A stretch of 17,315 nucleotides of DNA from an uncultured Ruminococcus sp. (lineage in GTDB: Bacteria > Bacillota_A > Clostridia > Oscillospirales > Acutalibacteraceae). The stretch lies in the NCBI GenBank assembly GCA_902798605.1, contig CADBXH010000025.1, forward strand, positions 1 to 17,315. The letters run 5' to 3'. Under the pieces are notes generated by a model. The model saw nothing but the letters and a program-made list of their open reading frames with translations. It was not told the DNA's origin and searched no databases. This document shows positions 15,029 to 17,315 of this stretch, piece after piece (position 1 is the first letter of the stretch; the number at the start of each line of letters is the position of its first letter). Made by a program: the position numbers and the translations under genes.

Positions 15029-16174
15029 ATGGAAATAAAAAACATCAGCGTAATATACGACATTGACCGAAGCTATCCGCCCTGCCGTGTTTCGGTTACG
15101 CACGTTAACGACATAAATACGCGAATAATTGAACTTATACTCACGCAGGGTGACGACCGGCTTGAAATAAGTGAGGGCTGTACCGCGGGAGCTTCAATAG
15201 TTGAACGACATACAAAGCGGCTGATAAACAACAGCGTTGCCTGTACCGTAAACGAAGACGGAAATATCCTTATCCCGATCGACGATCTGCACACACGCAA
15301 CAGAATGGATATCAATGTTGAGGTGACGCTTTACGACAGCTCGAACACACAAGTGCTGACTCTTCCCTATCCGCTGTGGATCAGGGTCAATCCGTCAATT
15401 TTGGACAACGCCGAGATTTATGACGATTCACTCGGCACTGTCCCCGAGCTGTTAGAGGAAGCAAGGGAGATCATTGAGGGCGACCGTTATGTTCTGACCG
15501 AAAAAGACAAGCAGGAGATCGCGGACATGGTGGATATCAGCGAAAAAGAAGATTCAGTCAATAAAAAAACGGAGATTTCAAACCAGTCCCAAACAGGTGA
15601 CAGCGATACGAATTACCCCACAATCGGTGCGGTGAGAAATTATGTAAATTATGTTAAAGCTGATTTGGAGGATTATATTGACGATGAGATAGACGCTATT
15701 CCCGGAACAACAGTTGACAGCGCTTTATCCCAGTCGAGCACAAATCCCGTACAAAACAAGGTAGTGACCGCAAAATTCAGTGAGATCAGTTCCGGCAAGG
15801 CTGACAAAGCCACAACGATTGCTGGATACGGGATCATTGACGCATATAACAAGGGCGAGGTGCTTACAAAGCTGAACCTTAAAGCTAACACCGCAGATGT
15901 TTATACCAAAACAGAGATAGACAACAAAGGTTATCTGACTCAGCATCAGGATATCAGCGGCAAAGAAGACTCAAGCAACAAGGTAACATCCATTTCTAAT
16001 TCGCCTACAAATGCACAATTCCCGTCCGCGCTTGCGGTCAAAGGCTTTGTTGAGGGCAAGGGCTACCTGACTCAACATCAGACGATCACACCGAGCACAG
16101 TGTCAATGACCGTTACCTATGACGACAATACTACCGAAACAATAACTATTGTGACGGGATTGGCGGTGAGCTGA
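15029..16174 (+). CDS. Phage-type tail fibre / baseplate upper protein (BppU-like N-terminus)
   Basis: A 381-residue protein. Residues about 1-130 resemble the N-terminal baseplate-attachment domain of BppU/DUF2479 proteins (beta-rich, ending in LPYPLWIRVNPS). A linker follows with VLTEKDKQEIADMV, common in Firmicutes phage fibres. The distal half carries fibre repeats: two EDS.NK.T.IS modules (about 172-185 and 312-325) and KGYLTQHQ twice (encoded at 15926-15949 and 16058-16081), plus SSTNPVQNKVV and YTKTEIDNK, all typical of trimeric tail fibres. AGGAGG is five bases before the ATG. No capsid, tail-tube, lysis or integrase gene is visible on either side within the window, so this is either an isolated fragment of a prophage or a moved cargo gene. 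Its TGA is directly followed in frame by the next gene. Confidence 0.75.
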   Translation: MEIKNISVIYDIDRSYPPCRVSVTHVNDINTRIIELILTQGDDRLEISEGCTAGASIVERHTKRLINNSVACTVNEDGNILIPIDDLHTRNRMDINVEVTLYDSSNTQVLTLPYPLWIRVNPSILDNAEIYDDSLGTVPELLEEAREIIEGDRYVLTEKDKQEIADMVDISEKEDSVNKKTEISNQSQTGDSDTNYPTIGAVRNYVNYVKADLEDYIDDEIDAIPGTTVDSALSQSSTNPVQNKVVTAKFSEISSGKADKATTIAGYGIIDAYNKGEVLTKLNLKANTADVYTKTEIDNKGYLTQHQDISGKEDSSNKVTSISNSPTNAQFPSALAVKGFVEGKGYLTQHQTITPSTVSMTVTYDDNTTETITIVTGLAVS

Positions 16175-16732
16175 TTGAACTTATCAAGCGTAAAAGCAAT
16201 CACCATAAACGGCAGCGCCGTAAAGCAAATCGATATCGGCGGCAGAACCGTTTGGAATTCCACGCTGCCCAGAGAATGGGATTTATTAAACCGCAATGAA
16301 GTAATAGTCAACCGAAGCAACCTACAAACAAATCCGATCGCGGATCTGTTATCACAAAGCAATTGGTTTAACGGTATCCAAATAATCGGCCGATATATGT
16401 TCGGCAACAACGCCTGTGTGTTAACCAATATAACATCAAACGGTTTTACACTTACTAACCCCGTCGGCAACTACGGTTTTGGTATGCCTTATCCTATCAA
16501 CAACGGTGAAACGGTTTCGCTCAGTTTAAATAAAAACTCGGCGTGTCAGATATACGCTGTTTACTATGATTCAAACGGTTATCAGGTTTCATCGCAAAGC
16601 TTAGCAAACTTCGGCTCAAACATAAACGTCAGCGATACATCGAATATCGATGGCTGGCTTGTGCTTGTTTTCGCGCCCTATGACGCTAATCAAACAGTTA
16701 CTTTCAGTAATGTTAATGTATCAATCGGATAA
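16175..16732 (+). CDS. Phage tail-associated protein, probable fibre tip or adhesin
   Basis: A 185-residue protein. The opening LSSVKAITINGSAVKQIDIGG (read in two parts: VKAITINGSAVKQI, then GGRTVW) is a motif I associate with short proteins next to phage tail fibres in Firmicutes. The rest is beta-rich with many Asn, Ser and Gly, and resembles a carbohydrate-binding jelly-roll (for example NNGETVSLSLNKNSACQIYAVYYDSNGY, quoted in parts: NNGETVSLSLN and CQIYAVYYDSNGY). No catalytic motif is visible. The likely start is TTG at 16175, immediately after the TGA of the fibre gene and in the same frame, with GGTGAG four bases upstream. It may be read by termination-reinitiation. A receptor-binding role is inferred from position and composition only. 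Confidence 0.6.
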   Translation: MNLSSVKAITINGSAVKQIDIGGRTVWNSTLPREWDLLNRNEVIVNRSNLQTNPIADLLSQSNWFNGIQIIGRYMFGNNACVLTNITSNGFTLTNPVGNYGFGMPYPINNGETVSLSLNKNSACQIYAVYYDSNGYQVSSQSLANFGSNINVSDTSNIDGWLVLVFAPYDANQTVTFSNVNVSIG

Positions 16733-16780
16733 TTGAATAACGAGTATCATTAAAACGAAAAATTCCGGTCGCATTTTGAC

Positions 16781-16824
16781 CCGACCCCCAAAAGTTAGAC
16801 CAAGAACTAACTTTTGGAGGTCGG
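16781..16824 (+). promoter_or_regulatory. Hairpin in the IS left end that buries the transposase ribosome-binding site
   Basis: An 18-base left arm (16781-16798) pairs with 16807-16824 with one mismatch around an eight-base loop. The right arm contains GGAGG (16816-16820), the transposase Shine-Dalgarno. Transcripts entering from outside would fold and hide it. Confidence 0.7.
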
Positions 16825-16831
16825 TATTTTT

Positions 16832-17299
16832 ATGGCAAAATACAGTTATGAATTCAAGAAAATGGTAGTTACAGAATATATAAACGGAGAAGGAGGGATT
16901 AAATACTTAACAAAAAAGCATAACATAACTCACCATAAATCATTAGAAACATGGGTAAATGCGTATAAAGAATTTGGGGATAACGGTTTAAAACGATCAC
17001 GAGAAAAGAAAAAATACTCTTTCGAATTTAAGCTGCATGTGGTAGAATTGTATTTAACAACGGAAGTATCGTATCAGGAACTAGCTTTAACAGTCGGTAT
17101 CAACAATCCACCCATAATAGCAAAGTGGGTAAATGATTATCGAATAGCCGGACCTGATGCGTTACGTCCAAAGAAAAAAGGACGGCGACCAAAAGTGGCT
17201 AAACAAAAGAAAAAACGTAACCGTCAAATAAAACACCGTATTGAACTCTGCCCGGTGAATGTGAGAAAATATAAGCAAAAACGAAGTGTGCGGTTGTAG
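16832..17299 (+). CDS. IS3-family transposase OrfA (two HTH domains)
   Basis: A 155-residue DNA-binding transposase subunit with two tandem helix-turn-helix units. The first covers about residues 3-55 (YSYEFKKMVV ... WVNAYKEFGDNGLKRS). The second covers about 62-115 (YSFEFKLHVVELYL ... AKWVNDYRIAGPDALRPKKKGRRP), which is highly typical of IS150-type OrfA. In intact relatives a leucine-zipper helix follows and the integrase-like OrfB is made by frameshifting or as a separate frame. Here the tail after residue 120 is very basic and shows no zipper, so the gene may be frame-disrupted or divergent. The ATG at 16832 is preferred over a TTG at 16814 that lies within the terminal hairpin; GGAGG lies 11 bases upstream of the ATG. 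Confidence 0.85.
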   Translation: MAKYSYEFKKMVVTEYINGEGGIKYLTKKHNITHHKSLETWVNAYKEFGDNGLKRSREKKKYSFEFKLHVVELYLTTEVSYQELALTVGINNPPIIAKWVNDYRIAGPDALRPKKKGRRPKVAKQKKKRNRQIKHRIELCPVNVRKYKQKRSVRL

Positions 17300-17315
17300 T
17301 CAGCTGTATTCGAAC

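Larger units (their letters stand above)
16777..17315 (+). mobile_element. Left end of an IS3-family (IS150-like) insertion sequence, partial
   Basis: TGACCCGACCCCCAAAAGTT begins at 16777 and resembles the TGACCCC-AAAAGTT(A/G)GAC terminal repeats of IS150-group elements. A transposase OrfA follows. The element continues past the window, so OrfB, the right end and the target duplication cannot be seen. Its base composition is more A/T-rich than the neighbouring genes. Confidence 0.75.

Noticed and set aside
15029..16732. Complete prophage or diversity-generating retroelement
   Set aside because: No integrase, capsid, reverse transcriptase or template repeat is present; only two tail-type genes are seen.
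17200..17220. A-rich run (GAAAAAAC) as a programmed frameshift site in OrfA
   Set aside because: Both shifted frames reach a stop within a few codons, so no fused OrfAB product would result.

Overview
The window looks like a chromosomal stretch of a gut-type Clostridia (Firmicutes) bacterium, probably in the Oscillospiraceae/Ruminococcus range. The basis is AGGAGG ribosome-binding sites, TTGACA/TATAAT-type promoters, short A/T-rich intergenic gaps around GC-balanced genes, lipobox lipoproteins, and families common in that group (CmpB-like permease, DUF308, HTH plus zinc-ribbon regulator). The taxon is inferred, not proven. No RNA genes or CRISPR arrays were seen.

Left half (1-9918) is ordinary envelope and housekeeping content. 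It holds the first codons of an unknown gene, a GNAT acetyltransferase, a DUF308-membrane-protein/UbiB-like kinase pair with overlapping ends, and a divergent DUF389/CmpB-like membrane protein pair. Next come an isolated coiled-coil protein with its own promoter, and a lipoprotein/DUF308-like pair closed by a bidirectional terminator. These are followed by a decayed C-terminal piece of a CstA carbon-starvation transporter, a large beta-helix-like lipoprotein and an HTH/zinc-ribbon membrane regulator.

The centre of interest is a minus-strand operon (10018-14762) for 2-aminoethylphosphonate (AEP). It runs from one perfect-consensus promoter: AEP transaminase, PEP mutase fused to a cytidylyltransferase-like domain, phosphonopyruvate decarboxylase, then an NTP_transf_5-type nucleotidyltransferase. 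Mutase, decarboxylase and transaminase together convert PEP to phosphonopyruvate, phosphonoacetaldehyde and AEP. The two nucleotidyltransferase-type domains suggest activation or attachment of AEP to a surface glycan or lipid. Two irregularities stand out. The last gene is cut by an in-frame TAA after 34 codons, with the reading frame and family similarity continuing past it. The cytidylyltransferase domain keeps HxGH but lacks the usual GISST-like signature.

Right end (15029-17315) is mobile or phage-like. A BppU-like tail-fibre protein is followed, in the same frame after a single TGA, by a second tail-associated protein. No other phage genes are visible. The window then enters the left end of an IS3/IS150-type insertion sequence, whose terminal inverted repeat folds into a hairpin that buries the transposase ribosome-binding site.
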